A DNA stretch of 64,000 bases from an uncultured Oscillospiraceae bacterium (GTDB lineage: Bacteria > Bacillota > Clostridia > Oscillospirales > Oscillospiraceae): assembly GCA_910588105.1 (NCBI GenBank), contig CAJUQD010000007.1, positions 1 through 64,000 on the forward strand. The letters run 5' to 3'. Under the pieces are notes generated by a model that saw only the letters and a list, made by a program, of their open reading frames with translations, did no database searches and had not been told where the DNA came from. This document shows positions 1-7,810 of the stretch, one piece after another. A program made the position numbers and the translations under genes. Position 1 is the stretch's first letter; every line of letters begins with the position of its first letter.

Positions 1-2
1 CA

Positions 3-422
3 AAACTACATTTTTTCCTCGGCGTTTTCTTTCATTTTATCACTGGCGCTGACAGCAACACCCGCAACCTGTTGCAGAATAACACCCGGGACATCATTGA
101 CAGCCAGAACAGCGGCTTCCGGGCCATCCTGGACAAGATGTGCCAGCAGGAGCTGGCCGCGAAGGACGACCGAATTGCCGCCCAGGCCGCTCAGATCCAG
201 GCGCTCCAGCTGTCCGCCTCCCAGGCTCAGCAGAACGCCGCCATCGGGGCAATGATCTCCGCCAGCGAGGCCACTATTCTGCGGCGCACCGGCGCGGAGT
301 GCCCCACTTCGGCCTATGTGGTTCAGCCCCCCACGCCCGTGAACTTCCCCACCAACTGCTGCGGGCAGTTTGCAGGCTGGGGCGGTAACGGCTGCGGCTG
401 CAACCAGGGCTGTGGCTGCTGA
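3..422 (+). CDS. Coiled-coil, Cys-tailed hypothetical protein (5' end outside window)
   Basis: The frame is open from the first bases, so the start probably lies left of the window; the first internal start is TTG at 72. I see an N-terminal Asn/Asp-rich stretch (NNTRDIIDSQ), an Ala/Gln-rich helix likely to be a coiled coil, and a Gly/Cys-rich C-terminus ending CGCNQGCGC. Similar small coiled-coil proteins are often annotated as hypothetical in Clostridial mobile elements, but I cannot assign a function. It is first in a run of four co-directional small genes. The opposite-strand ORF over the same bases lacks the coiled-coil and Cys pattern and looks like a shadow. Confidence 0.6.
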   Translation, partial: KLHFFLGVFFHFITGADSNTRNLLQNNTRDIIDSQNSGFRAILDKMCQQELAAKDDRIAAQAAQIQALQLSASQAQQNAAIGAMISASEATILRRTGAECPTSAYVVQPPTPVNFPTNCCGQFAGWGGNGCGCNQGCGC

Positions 423-505
423 GTGGTTATTTCCAGTTTGGAAATAACCACTTCCCCGGAATAATGGGTGATTATTTCGGGTCGGCGGGCTGATTGTCTG
501 CCGCC
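423..505 (+). promoter_or_regulatory. Three consecutive hairpins between two small genes
   Basis: Directly after the first stop codon is a perfect 13-bp stem (423-451, loop GT). A second hairpin (455-481) pairs CCCGGAATAAT with ATTATTTCGGG with one mismatch. A third, weaker GGCGG/CCGCC hairpin spans 484-505. None has a following T-run, so they look more like RNA processing or stability elements than terminators. The AGGAGG ribosome site of the next gene follows at about 516. Confidence 0.5.
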
Positions 506-528
506 CCTGACATTTAGGAGGTAAATCT

Positions 529-933
529 ATGAGCTGTAAACCTGTTTGCAAGCTCTGCGACAGGCTGGTGATCTCCCGGGCTGTCACGTTCACCGGCGGA
601 AATCTGGTAATTAACCTGCCCGCCGGAAACTACCGAAACGGGTGCAAATATTGCATTGTGGTGGCTCAGGCCATTCCGTTGGCAACAACCATCAACGCGC
701 CCGTGGTAGTGACCATCGGCACTGGCGCACAGCAATATCCGCTGACCAACCGCTGCTGCGCTCAGCTTACTGCCTGCGCCATCCGCACACGGACCCGCTA
801 TGCTACTGTGGTTTCCACCAGCGGGACCGGGGGCACGTTTAAGCTGTTGGGCAATGCGTGTCCGTGCCCTACCAATAATCTGGCCAGCATCAACGGGACG
901 GCGCCCGCCGCGCCCACTGAGCCCACGGCCTGA
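529..933 (+). CDS. Cys-rich hypothetical protein
   Basis: 134 residues. The ATG follows a strong AGGAGGTAAAT site. The N-terminus has Cys pairs (CKPVCKLC), the middle is beta-rich and Val/Thr/Ala-rich, there are further Cys motifs (NRCCAQL, ACPCP) near the end, and the tail is Ala/Pro/Thr-rich. No signal peptide or membrane segment is visible. It sits 106 bp after the coiled-coil gene and 14 bp before the next, so the cluster is probably one operon. I do not recognise a family; a structural or metal-binding role is only a guess from composition. Confidence 0.6.
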   Translation: MSCKPVCKLCDRLVISRAVTFTGGNLVINLPAGNYRNGCKYCIVVAQAIPLATTINAPVVVTIGTGAQQYPLTNRCCAQLTACAIRTRTRYATVVSTSGTGGTFKLLGNACPCPTNNLASINGTAPAAPTEPTA

Positions 934-947
934 AAGGAGACATCAAC

Positions 948-1379
948 ATGGAAAAACTGCATGATCTGAAGAAAAAGCTGTGGGCCGAGCTGGAAGAGCT
1001 AGCCGAAAAGCGAGACATGGGTGCTGGTGACCTAGAGGTAGTCCACAAAATCACCGATACCATCAAGAACATCGACAAGATCTGCATGCTGGAGGACGGC
1101 GACGGCTACAGCGAGGCCGTGGACGGCGACGACTATGGCCGTGGCTCCAGCTATGCCAACCGCGGCAAACACTATGTCCGCGGCCATTACAGCCGGGATG
1201 ATGGCCGCGGCGGCATGGGCGATTACAGCTCCCGCCGTGGTGGCCGCTCCCGGGGCGGCTACAGCCGCGACGATGGCCGAAGCCAGATGATGGAGCACCT
1301 GGAGATGGCCCTGGATAGTGCCAGCGACCAGGATCGGGAGATCATCAAGCGCTTCATGCGCCAGTTGGAGAACGCCTAA
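948..1379 (+). CDS. Gly/Arg/Tyr-rich hypothetical protein
   Basis: 143 residues; ATG after GAAAGGAG. It has three parts: a helical charged N-terminus (about 1-45), a low-complexity middle (about 55-110) with repeated RGG, GRGG and YSRDDGR elements resembling RGG-type flexible regions, and a helical C-terminus (about 112-143). The layout, a disordered Gly/Arg linker between two helical segments, suggests binding or self-association, but that is inference. It is the third gene of the 5' cluster. Confidence 0.6.
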   Translation: MEKLHDLKKKLWAELEELAEKRDMGAGDLEVVHKITDTIKNIDKICMLEDGDGYSEAVDGDDYGRGSSYANRGKHYVRGHYSRDDGRGGMGDYSSRRGGRSRGGYSRDDGRSQMMEHLEMALDSASDQDREIIKRFMRQLENA

Positions 1380-1391
1380 GGGGGTGCGGCC

Positions 1392-1736
1392 GTGTCCGCG
1401 CCTAACCTGAAAGAGCTAGACTGGGCGATCTCTGAGTTGGAGAGTCAGGAAAGCTCCGAAAGCCGCTATATGCTTCTCGCGGCGCTATACACCTGCCGGA
1501 ACGAAATGCTGGGCTTGACTGCCTTGCAGCCGCAGCCACAAATTGCGGCTTACTCCGAGACGGCTGGCCCTATCGAGGAGCGGGTTGGTCGATATGGAAA
1601 CAGCGATTTTTTAAAAGCCGTAGCAGACAAAGACCCGGCTAAAATCTGGGCCATCCTGGACGATTTTGTAGGGTCGCTCAGTTTAGTCAATCGCAGGGCG
1701 TATGATCATTTGGTTGAGCGGTTGGAAAACGCGTAA
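1392..1736 (+). CDS. Small helical hypothetical protein
   Basis: 114 residues, starting at GTG 13 bp after the previous stop, preceded by a GGGGGTG ribosome site. It is mostly alpha-helical and acidic, with no Cys and no membrane segment. It is the last gene of the four-gene cluster, since a rho-independent terminator overlaps its stop codon. No family recognised. Confidence 0.55.
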   Translation: MSAPNLKELDWAISELESQESSESRYMLLAALYTCRNEMLGLTALQPQPQIAAYSETAGPIEERVGRYGNSDFLKAVADKDPAKIWAILDDFVGSLSLVNRRAYDHLVERLENA

Positions 1737-1761
1737 AAGGAGGGGGTTTCCCCTCCTTTTT
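1736..1761 (+). terminator. Rho-independent terminator
   Basis: AAAAGGAGGGG and CCCCTCCTTTTT form a G/C-rich stem around a GTTT-type loop, ending in a T-run. It immediately follows the four-gene cluster and closes it before the oppositely oriented recombinase. Confidence 0.85.
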
Positions 1762-1844
1762 CTGTGTGTAAATCCGTGTGCAGTTTTTTCGGTAAAAGCT
1801 ATCATTTCCAAATACATATCAGTCATAGATGATAGTTTGTAAAT

Positions 1845-3407
1845 TCACAAACCCGTTGCGGCCGTAAGAGAAAACCAGGAAGCCTTGCAAATCAAGGCTT
1901 CCTGGTTTGGTGGAGCGACCGCAACCAACGGTGAACACCCCGCATAGCCGGAAACGTCACTTTCAAAGTGTCCTTCTATCTCGTCCAGAAGAATATCATC
2001 AATGGTGATCGGCCTGTCCCCGCCGTTGAGGATCAGCGTCATTCTGCCGTCGTAGAGGTAGATGGCCCGCAGGAAAATATTCACCATCCCCCGTCGGTTG
2101 TTCTCGTCGTTGACATTTCCTCGTTTCAGCGAGTAGAGAAACGCCTTAATCTGTGGCGCGGTGAATGTGACCTGCTTTCCCATCTCAATAGCAAGCTGGC
2201 CCTGTAACTCGTCCTTTTCCCGCTTGCGCTTCTCAATGCGCTCGGCAATCATATCCACCGCCTGCCCGCGCTCCAAGGCTTTCCATAGGTTTTCAATAGC
2301 GGCATCCGCCTCCTGTATCGCCGTCTTGATGCGCTTGATGGCGGAGCTGTCATAGTCGGCCTCACAAGCGGCGGCAACCGCAAGGGCGATTTTTTCAATG
2401 TTGCTGTCCGTCAACAGCTTCCGGCACTCCAAAACAACCCTGTCCTCAATTTTCTGCTTGTTGACAACTTTCTTCCGGCAGGTCTTTTTCTTGGCGTTCT
2501 TGCAGGCATAGTAGCGATAGGCCGTCCCGGATTTCCCTGTCCCGCCGTAGCCAGTCATCATCTCCCGGCAGTAGCCGCAGAATAGTTTTGTTGTCAGCAG
2601 ATATTCCTCTCGCCCTCTAGAACGGGCGGGAGCTTTTTTGTTGCGGTCGAGAATGTGTTGTACCCGCTGAAAAAGTTCGTCCTCAATGATACGGGGCATC
2701 CCGCCCGGCGTTTCCGTGTCCTTGTAGATGTAATAGCCGATGTACCGCTTGTTCCGCAAAAGCCGGTGCAGGCTGTTTTTATTGAACTCTTTTCCTTGGG
2801 AGGTCTTGACCTGCTTTGCGTTGAGATATTTCGTGATTTCAGCGACAGTTTTTCCGCTGGCGTACATCTCAAAAATCTCCCGGACAACAGTAGCACCCTC
2901 CGGGTCAACATGGAAGCGGCGTTCCTCGTCCACATAGTAGCCAAGTCCCGGATTGCTCCCATTGCTCAAACACTTTTCGGCGTTGATGTCCATGCCCCGC
3001 CGTATCTTTTGGGACAGCTCCGCCGAGTAGTATTCGGCCATGCTCTCCAACACGCCCTCCACCAAAATACCGCTGGCGTCGTCGCTGATATTTTCCCTGG
3101 CGGAGATCACCCGGACACCGTTCTTTTTCAACTTGGCCTTGTTGATGGCGCTGTCGTAGCGGTTCCGGGCGAAGCGGTCAAGCTGGTAGACAAGTACGCC
3201 CTCAAAAACGTGTTTGTCGCTGTCGGCAATCATGCGCTGAAACTCGGCCCGGCTGTCCGTCGTGCCGCTCTGCGCCCGGTCGATGTATTCTCCAATCACA
3301 ATATGTCCGTTGTTCTTAGCGAACTCGTAGCAGGTCTGAAGCTGGCCCTCAATGGATTGCTCCGTCTGGCTGTGGCTGGAATATCGGGCGTAAATGACGA
3401 TGTTCAC
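1845..3407 (-). CDS. Large serine recombinase (site-specific integrase)
   Basis: 520 residues. The N-terminal resolvase domain (about 1-145) has the catalytic serine in YARYSS (Ser10), QLDRFARN at about 75-82 and the ESMAEYYSAE helix. A recombinase DNA-binding domain follows (about 155-255). The zinc ribbon has C277, C280, C302 and C310, then a coiled-coil region. The GTG start overlaps the XRE stop by 4 bp, so the two are co-transcribed. The last 30 or so residues run through a perfect 16-bp hairpin and look unlike the family, suggesting read-through past the original end or an attachment junction. Role: integration and excision of the ICE. Confidence 0.9.
   Translation of the reverse strand: MNIVIYARYSSHSQTEQSIEGQLQTCYEFAKNNGHIVIGEYIDRAQSGTTDSRAEFQRMIADSDKHVFEGVLVYQLDRFARNRYDSAINKAKLKKNGVRVISARENISDDASGILVEGVLESMAEYYSAELSQKIRRGMDINAEKCLSNGSNPGLGYYVDEERRFHVDPEGATVVREIFEMYASGKTVAEITKYLNAKQVKTSQGKEFNKNSLHRLLRNKRYIGYYIYKDTETPGGMPRIIEDELFQRVQHILDRNKKAPARSRGREEYLLTTKLFCGYCREMMTGYGGTGKSGTAYRYYACKNAKKKTCRKKVVNKQKIEDRVVLECRKLLTDSNIEKIALAVAAACEADYDSSAIKRIKTAIQEADAAIENLWKALERGQAVDMIAERIEKRKREKDELQGQLAIEMGKQVTFTAPQIKAFLYSLKRGNVNDENNRRGMVNIFLRAIYLYDGRMTLILNGGDRPITIDDILLDEIEGHFESDVSGYAGCSPLVAVAPPNQEALICKASWFSLTAATGL
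1872..1908 (-). terminator. Perfect 16-bp inverted repeat at the recombinase 3' end
   Basis: AAACCAGGAAGCCTTG and CAAGGCTTCCTGGTTT are separated by 5 bases. The arms begin and end in A/T runs, so the hairpin could end transcription on either strand. It lies within the last 20 codons of the recombinase frame, which is odd for a terminator and fits an ORF extended past its normal stop. Confidence 0.6.
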
Positions 3408-3760
3408 TCTTTCACCCCCTCCAGCATTTCAACGATGGCTTTTTTCAAGCGGTCATTCATAGGCGAGGCTGGGTCAAAGCACATCTCCACAAACCGCCTC
3501 ATGTCCCTATCTTCCTCCAGAATTTTGGGCTTGTATTCGTACAGCTTGCCCTGGGGCTTTTCAGTGCGGCAGCAGATATAATCCATCGACACATCGAAGT
3601 AATCCGCATACCAGATCAGCACTTTGATGGGAGCGGCGGAGTAGCCTGTTTCGTATCGGTTGATGGTAGCCTGTGGGATGCCAGCGATTTTTCCGAACTT
3701 GGCTTGGGATAACCCAATGCCCTCCCGGAGCGTTCTCAATCTTGTGCCTATATCGCTCAA
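3404..3760 (-). CDS. XRE-family HTH transcriptional regulator of the ICE
   Basis: About 118 residues. I chose a TTG start (3760) because AGGAGGTGAG lies just upstream; a longer in-frame extension has no such site. The N-terminal HTH (about 5-60) has LSQAKFGKIAGIPQATINRYETG followed by the YADYFDVSMDYI element typical of the family. The C-terminus is helical. Its stop overlaps the recombinase start, so it probably controls recombinase expression. The region between it and the divergent gene at 3855 would hold the promoters. Confidence 0.85.
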   Translation of the reverse strand: MSDIGTRLRTLREGIGLSQAKFGKIAGIPQATINRYETGYSAAPIKVLIWYADYFDVSMDYICCRTEKPQGKLYEYKPKILEEDRDMRRFVEMCFDPASPMNDRLKKAIVEMLEGVKE

Positions 3761-3854
3761 ATTGCTCACCTCCTGTCGTACTGATAGTATAGCAGAAAGT
3801 GAGATTTCTGTCAATCCATATTATGAATTATAAAGAAAAGGAGATGTGAATACA

Positions 3855-4178
3855 ATGTCAGTATTTCATGTCAAGAAAACCACAGACTACACCGTCATGG
3901 CAAACTACCATCTGCGGGACAAATCTCTGTCCCTGAAAGCTAAGGGCCTCCTGTCGCAAATGCTGTCACTCCCGGAAGAATGGGACTATACCCTGCAAGG
4001 GCTGGCCTACATCAACCGGGAGCAGATCGACGCCATTCGTCAGGCAGTCCACGAGTTGGAGCGGGCGGGGTATATTGTGCGGACGAGGGAACGGGACAGC
4101 CGGGGACGGCTGCGGGGAGCGGAGTACACCATCTACGAACAGCCGCAAACACCGTCATCTTTACCGGCGTTGGAATAA
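3855..4178 (+). pseudogene. Truncated replisome-organizer-like winged-helix protein
   Basis: The 107-residue product begins MSVFHVKKTTDYTVM and carries the winged-helix domain (SLKAKGLLSQMLSLPEEWDY, then REQIDAIRQAVHELE) found at the N-terminus of replication-initiator-like ICE proteins of nearly 300 residues. After the TAA at 4176 the same frame continues with a recognisable Asn/Pro/Lys-rich tail (PASGNPMLKKPM, then ANPTQ, then NKDRSKYRK), broken by TAG at 4215, TAA at 4233 and TAA at 4269. I infer loss of the C-terminal half by nonsense mutation. The start is the ATG after GGAGATG; the domain itself may still be made. Confidence 0.6.
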
Positions 4179-5115
4179 CCTGCGTCGGGAAATCCAATGT
4201 TGAAAAAGCCTATGTAGGCAAATCCGACGCAATAAAATAAAGATAGAAGTAAATACAGAAAAATCAAGTAAAGATCAATCAATTACCCATTCCCTTCCTA
4301 TCCTTTCCCCTACCCCTTTCCTTGGGGAATGAGCGGCAAAGCCGCCGGAAAGGAAGGGAACGGAAGCGGGAAGCAGGGAGGCCAGATAGTAGCAGGGGTT
4401 ATCGTCGATGTTATTTGACCCGCAGAAACCGTACAGCCGCTTCGCGTCTGTACGGTTTCTGCGGGTGCCACAAGAGGGCCGCAGGGCCTCTTGTGTGACA
4501 GTACAGTTTCACAGTTCAGCATAGGCCAGGACAGGAGCGCCGGAGTGTCGGCCTCCCGCCCTGGCTTTTTCATGCCTATTTCTACGCATTTAGAACCTCA
4601 TTTTTGAGAGTGCGGGTCAAATCGTACTACCCCTCGTGTGACCGCCGCCTGAAAACCTTGAAAACAGGCCGATGAACAGGCCCTAAATGCGTAGGCTGAT
4701 GGGCTGATTTGGGACTATTAACCGAGGCGTCGGCAAGAGTGCTATGTAGAAAGAGTTACCCCCATTTTCGGGAGAACAGATATAAACACCTTGCCCCTCT
4801 CCGACACTCACGAAAAAAGCCTGTGTTTTTAATACCTCCGGGGGTTGCTTTTTCTACGCCTGACCCATAAATTTTCTGTCCCGCTGTTCCTGCGTCTTAG
4901 TGCGGACTTTTCAGGTAGTCTGATAAAATACAACGCTACATCTGCTATGCCTCTGTGAGCGCCGCCCTTGTTCTGCATAAGGGTTTGGGACTATCCCAAC
5001 AAGCAAAACGGACACGGCCCAGCAGGGGCCAAATTGGGCCGTTTTTCGGGAGTGTGGCCACACTCCCTATGCTTGCTACGATAGCGTCTCCCCGTTCTTT
5101 TTTCCTAAAAGTGCC
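4179..5115. other. Non-coding stretch of the ICE remnant with inverted repeats
   Basis: No convincing gene is present. The first 90 bases are the decayed tail of the preceding frame. A perfect 18-bp-arm inverted repeat (4419-4465) is followed by a second one (4469-4495, 9-bp arms CACAAGAGG/CCTCTTGTG) and a GCCAGG...CCTGGC hairpin with T-run (about 4524-4570). The rest is unremarkable. In related elements such repeat-dense gaps can hold a transfer origin or regulatory RNA, but no nic site can be recognised here. Confidence 0.5.
4419..4465. repeat. 18-bp perfect inverted repeat
   Basis: The arms CCCGCAGAAACCGTACAG and CTGTACGGTTTCTGCGGG flank an 11-base loop (CCGCTTCGCGT). There is no T-run, so it is unlikely to be a simple terminator. 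Candidates are an oriT-type structure, a protein-binding palindrome or an element end. Confidence 0.75.
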
Positions 5116-5643
5116 TCAAAAAAGTTCTGATTTCAAAGTCGCTATCCAGGTTTCAATCGTTTCAGCTAAAACAAACTGCTGGCGCAAAACTGCCATACCG
5201 ATTTCGGGAACCTCCGGCGCATTTTCTTTTTCCCGCAGGTTTTCTTCCAGATACATTTTCAAATCCCGCACATTTTTTTCAATGCTGGCAACGCAGGATT
5301 TTTGCATTTCCGAAGGAACGCTGTCCAAATTTACAATCACAGCATTGAAATCCAAAAATATACGGATAGGCTGGGCGGAGAGTTCTTCCATAAGACGCTC
5401 AAATTCCTGTTCACCGTTGGCCGTCAGCGAGTAAACTGCTTTTTCCGGCATATTGTTTTCCCGCACAAGGACGCTTTGGAGCAGACCCTTTTCCTCTAAC
5501 TGAATGACCTTTTTATAGATAGACGGTGTACTGATTTTTACCCATTTTGAAATATTTCGGTATTCCACCAGCTTTTGAATGTCGTAGGCACTCAGCGGCT
5601 GCTTTTTGAGCATCCCAAGGACAATCAAATCTATTGTTGCCAT
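5116..5643 (-). CDS. PadR-family transcriptional regulator
   Basis: 175 residues from the ATG at 5643, which has a GAAAGGGGAA site; an upstream extension is less likely. The N-terminal winged helix (about 5-85) shows the PadR pattern: IDLIVLGMLKKQPLSAYDI, STPSIYKKVIQLEEKGLL, KAVYSLTANGEQEF. The C-terminal half is helical (dimerisation). It is divergent from a MATE efflux gene with 120 bp between them containing palindromes over both promoters. PadR proteins often repress adjacent efflux genes and are relieved by the exported compound; that role is inferred. Confidence 0.88.
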   Translation of the reverse strand: MATIDLIVLGMLKKQPLSAYDIQKLVEYRNISKWVKISTPSIYKKVIQLEEKGLLQSVLVRENNMPEKAVYSLTANGEQEFERLMEELSAQPIRIFLDFNAVIVNLDSVPSEMQKSCVASIEKNVRDLKMYLEENLREKENAPEVPEIGMAVLRQQFVLAETIETWIATLKSELF

Positions 5644-5663
5644 GAAGTTTTCCCCTTTCGCAC

Positions 5664-5725
5664 TTGACAACTACTATAAATCATAGTAGTATGTGTTGAC
5701 CGGCAGCTACTATAAAGTATACTAC
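5664..5725 (+). promoter_or_regulatory. PadR/MATE intergenic promoters and palindromic operators
   Basis: TTGACA (5664-5669) is 17 bp from TAGTAT. TTGACC (5696-5701) is 16 bp from TATACT (5718-5723) and faces the MATE gene. The perfect palindrome ACTACTAT-AAATC-ATAGTAGT (5670-5690) lies between the first two boxes. A second imperfect copy of the CTACTATA half-site overlaps the second -10 (about 5707-5725). Two related sites over promoters fit repression and autoregulation by PadR. Confidence 0.65.
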
Positions 5726-5763
5726 TTCATATTACACTGGCTGTCAAGAGAAAGGAGCAATTT

Positions 5764-7146
5764 ATGGACGGAAAGAAAAAAATGGCGCTTTTGGGGAGTG
5801 CACCAATTCCCAAAGCTCTCCTGGCGCTGGGCATTCCAACGATGATTGGTATGCTCATTAACGCCCTCTACAATTTGGTAGACACCTATTTTGTAGGCGG
5901 GCTGGGAACCGACCAGATGGGCGCAGTCACGGTTGCCTTTCCCCTGGGACAGATTGTTGTTGGCCTGGGCCTGCTGTTCGGAAATGGCGCTGCCGCCTAT
6001 CTGTCCAGGCTATTGGGGCGGGGCGACAAGGACACGGCGAACAAGGTTGCGAGTACGGCCATATACAGCGGCGTTTCCATTGGCGCAGTCGTGATCCTGT
6101 TCTCCGTTATCTTTCTGGAACCAGTTTTGAAACAAGCTGGCGCAATCGAAAGTGTGATGCCCTATGCAATCACTTACACACGCATCTATATCGTGTTCTC
6201 CATTTTCAACGTATTCAATGTCACCATGAACAACATTGTTTCCAGCGAGGGGGCGGCAAAAACGGCTATGTGTGCGCTGATGGCTGGTGCGGTGCTGAAT
6301 GTGATATTAGACCCTGTTTTCATCTATGCGCTGAACCTCGGTGTAGCTGGCGCGGCGATTGCAACGGCGATTTCCCAAATCGTTTCCACACTGGTTTATC
6401 TGTGCTATATACTCCGGAAAAAGAGCGTGTTCAGCTTCAGCGTTAGAGAGTGTTGCTTTGCAAAAGAGATTATGTCCGAAATTTTGAAAATCGGTATTCC
6501 CACGCTGATTTTTCAACTCCTGACCAGTCTTTCCATTGGCATGGTAAACAGCGCGGCCAAAGAATACGGTGGCTCCGCCCTGGCCGCTATGGGGCCGGTC
6601 ACAAAAATCATGTCCATGGGGACATTGATAGTCTTTGGTTTTCTGAAAGGCTTTCAGCCTATCGCCGGATTTAGCTATGGGGCAAAAAAGTTTGACCGGC
6701 TGCGAGAAGCTATCAAAACTGCTATCCTCTGGTCTACTGCCTTTTGCGTGATTTTTGGTGTTATTGCCGCTGTATTCTCTACGCAAATTGTATCCCTTTT
6801 CACAAAGGAAGATGCGGAGATGGTTCGTGTCGGCTCTATTGCGCTACGGGCAAACGGCCTCTCTTTTGTCCTTTTTGGTTTTTACACAGTCTATTCCTTC
6901 CTGTTTCTTGTGATGGGAAAAGCCACAGAGGGCTGCATCCTCGGCGCTTGCCGTCAGGGGATTTGTTTTGCCCCTGCTATTTTGATACTTCCAGCGGTTT
7001 GGGGATTAGGCGGCGTTCTCTATACACAGCCGATAGCGGATATTATTTCAGCGATTGTCACTGTAGTTATGGCGGTTCGGCTACACAGAGAATTGCGGAT
7101 AGCAGAAACCCATATCTCCGTCTCCACTCCACCCCAGGAGCATTGA
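5764..7146 (+). CDS. MATE-family multidrug efflux transporter
   Basis: 460 residues, ATG after AAAGGAGCAATTT. It has about twelve hydrophobic segments in two six-helix halves. Family signatures include PMMIGMLINALYN-like PTMIGMLINALYNLVD near the N-terminus, FVGGLGTDQMGAV, GNGAAAYLSRLLGRGD and, in the second half, FGFLKGFQPIAGFSYGAKK. MATE proteins export cationic drugs or metabolites by Na+ or H+ antiport across the cytoplasmic membrane. It is cargo of the ICE, under the divergent PadR gene and followed at once by a KTR protein. Confidence 0.92.
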   Translation: MDGKKKMALLGSAPIPKALLALGIPTMIGMLINALYNLVDTYFVGGLGTDQMGAVTVAFPLGQIVVGLGLLFGNGAAAYLSRLLGRGDKDTANKVASTAIYSGVSIGAVVILFSVIFLEPVLKQAGAIESVMPYAITYTRIYIVFSIFNVFNVTMNNIVSSEGAAKTAMCALMAGAVLNVILDPVFIYALNLGVAGAAIATAISQIVSTLVYLCYILRKKSVFSFSVRECCFAKEIMSEILKIGIPTLIFQLLTSLSIGMVNSAAKEYGGSALAAMGPVTKIMSMGTLIVFGFLKGFQPIAGFSYGAKKFDRLREAIKTAILWSTAFCVIFGVIAAVFSTQIVSLFTKEDAEMVRVGSIALRANGLSFVLFGFYTVYSFLFLVMGKATEGCILGACRQGICFAPAILILPAVWGLGGVLYTQPIADIISAIVTVVMAVRLHRELRIAETHISVSTPPQEH

Positions 7147-7155
7147 TGAAATAAG

Positions 7156-7362
7156 ATGGTACGAATGAACGCAACACGAAAATGTTCTCACTGGATGTGC
7201 TGTCCTGCCTGTGGCGGAAAGACCCGAATAAAAGTATACGAAGATACGGTGCTTGAAAGGTTTCCGCTGTATTGCCCCAAGTGCAAGCAAGAAATGCTAA
7301 TCAGTGTCCGACAACTGAATACGTCGATTATAGAGCCAGACGCACAGACGCAGAGCCGGTAA
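7156..7362 (+). CDS. Cysteine-rich KTR-type small protein
   Basis: 68 residues (56 or more if a later ATG is used). It matches the pattern of the Cys-rich KTR family: CCPACGGKTR, about 20 residues, then LYCPKCKQE, giving two CxxC pairs that probably bind zinc. These small proteins ride on Clostridial ICEs next to resistance or efflux genes; their function is unknown. It starts 9 bp after the MATE stop and ends before a terminator, so it is likely in the MATE operon. Confidence 0.8.
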   Translation: MVRMNATRKCSHWMCCPACGGKTRIKVYEDTVLERFPLYCPKCKQEMLISVRQLNTSIIEPDAQTQSR

Positions 7363-7425
7363 CGTTACGGGAACTTCCCCTATAGTTATCGGCTTTGCCT
7401 TTGAAAAGTCGTGGCTAAGTCAAAT

Positions 7426-7469
7426 AAGGAGCAACGGCTTTTCAGAAATCAAAAGCCGTCGCTCCTTTT
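7426..7469 (+). terminator. Rho-independent terminator of the MATE/KTR operon
   Basis: AAGGAGC-A-ACGGCTTTT pairs with AAAAGCCGT-C-GCTCCTT with one mismatch around an 8-base loop, followed by TTTTG. Confidence 0.75.
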
Positions 7470-7810
7470 GCGCTGTGGCGGTACATAGGAGCAGCCGCCA
7501 TGAAACACAAAGCCATTCTACACAACCTAGCAGTCCATGATTTATCAAAAAAAGCCTGCTTCCCTCAAGGGAGAACTGCGGTCACAACACTATACTATAT
7601 AATGCAGATATAGTAAACTATACAGTGCAAACCGCCCGGTGGGTCTATGACCTGCCGGGCGGTTTTTGTCGTTCCCCGCGGTCTGGAAAATTTTCTTCAC
7701 TTTTTTCTCTGCGGAAAGCGGTTTTGCGCGCAAAACCTGTGCCGCTGAACGCTCTGTTAGCGGAAAGGGAAAGTACCACTCACCATCCCCCAGCGAAAGG
7801 GGGTGAGAAG
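7470..7810 (+). promoter_or_regulatory. Leader region of the sigma-factor gene
   Basis: TATAAT (7598-7603) sits within the perfect palindrome ACTATAT-AATGCAG-ATATAGT (7594-7614), and no good -35 is seen. It is followed by a terminator-like hairpin (7629-7676: ACCGCCCGG/CCGGGCGGT then TTTTTG), then 130 bp to the start codon. The order promoter, hairpin, gene suggests attenuation. The palindrome arms resemble those at the PadR promoter. No protein is evident apart from a weak 37-codon frame at 7501. Confidence 0.55.

Noticed and set aside
6..593. 195-residue minus-strand ORF at the left edge
   Set aside because: The plus strand carries a coherent coiled-coil, Cys-tailed protein and a strong ribosome site for the next gene.
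1900..1945. Possible tRNA 3' end as ICE target
   Set aside because: The TGGTGGAGC start recalls a tRNA acceptor read in reverse, but no TTCGAA T-loop or cloverleaf follows.
2655..3581. 308-residue plus-strand ORF over the serine recombinase
   Set aside because: It is antisense to catalytic and zinc-ribbon motifs; no independent support.
7501..7614. 37-codon ORF in the sigma-factor leader
   Set aside because: It runs through the TATAAT palindrome and lacks a good ribosome site.
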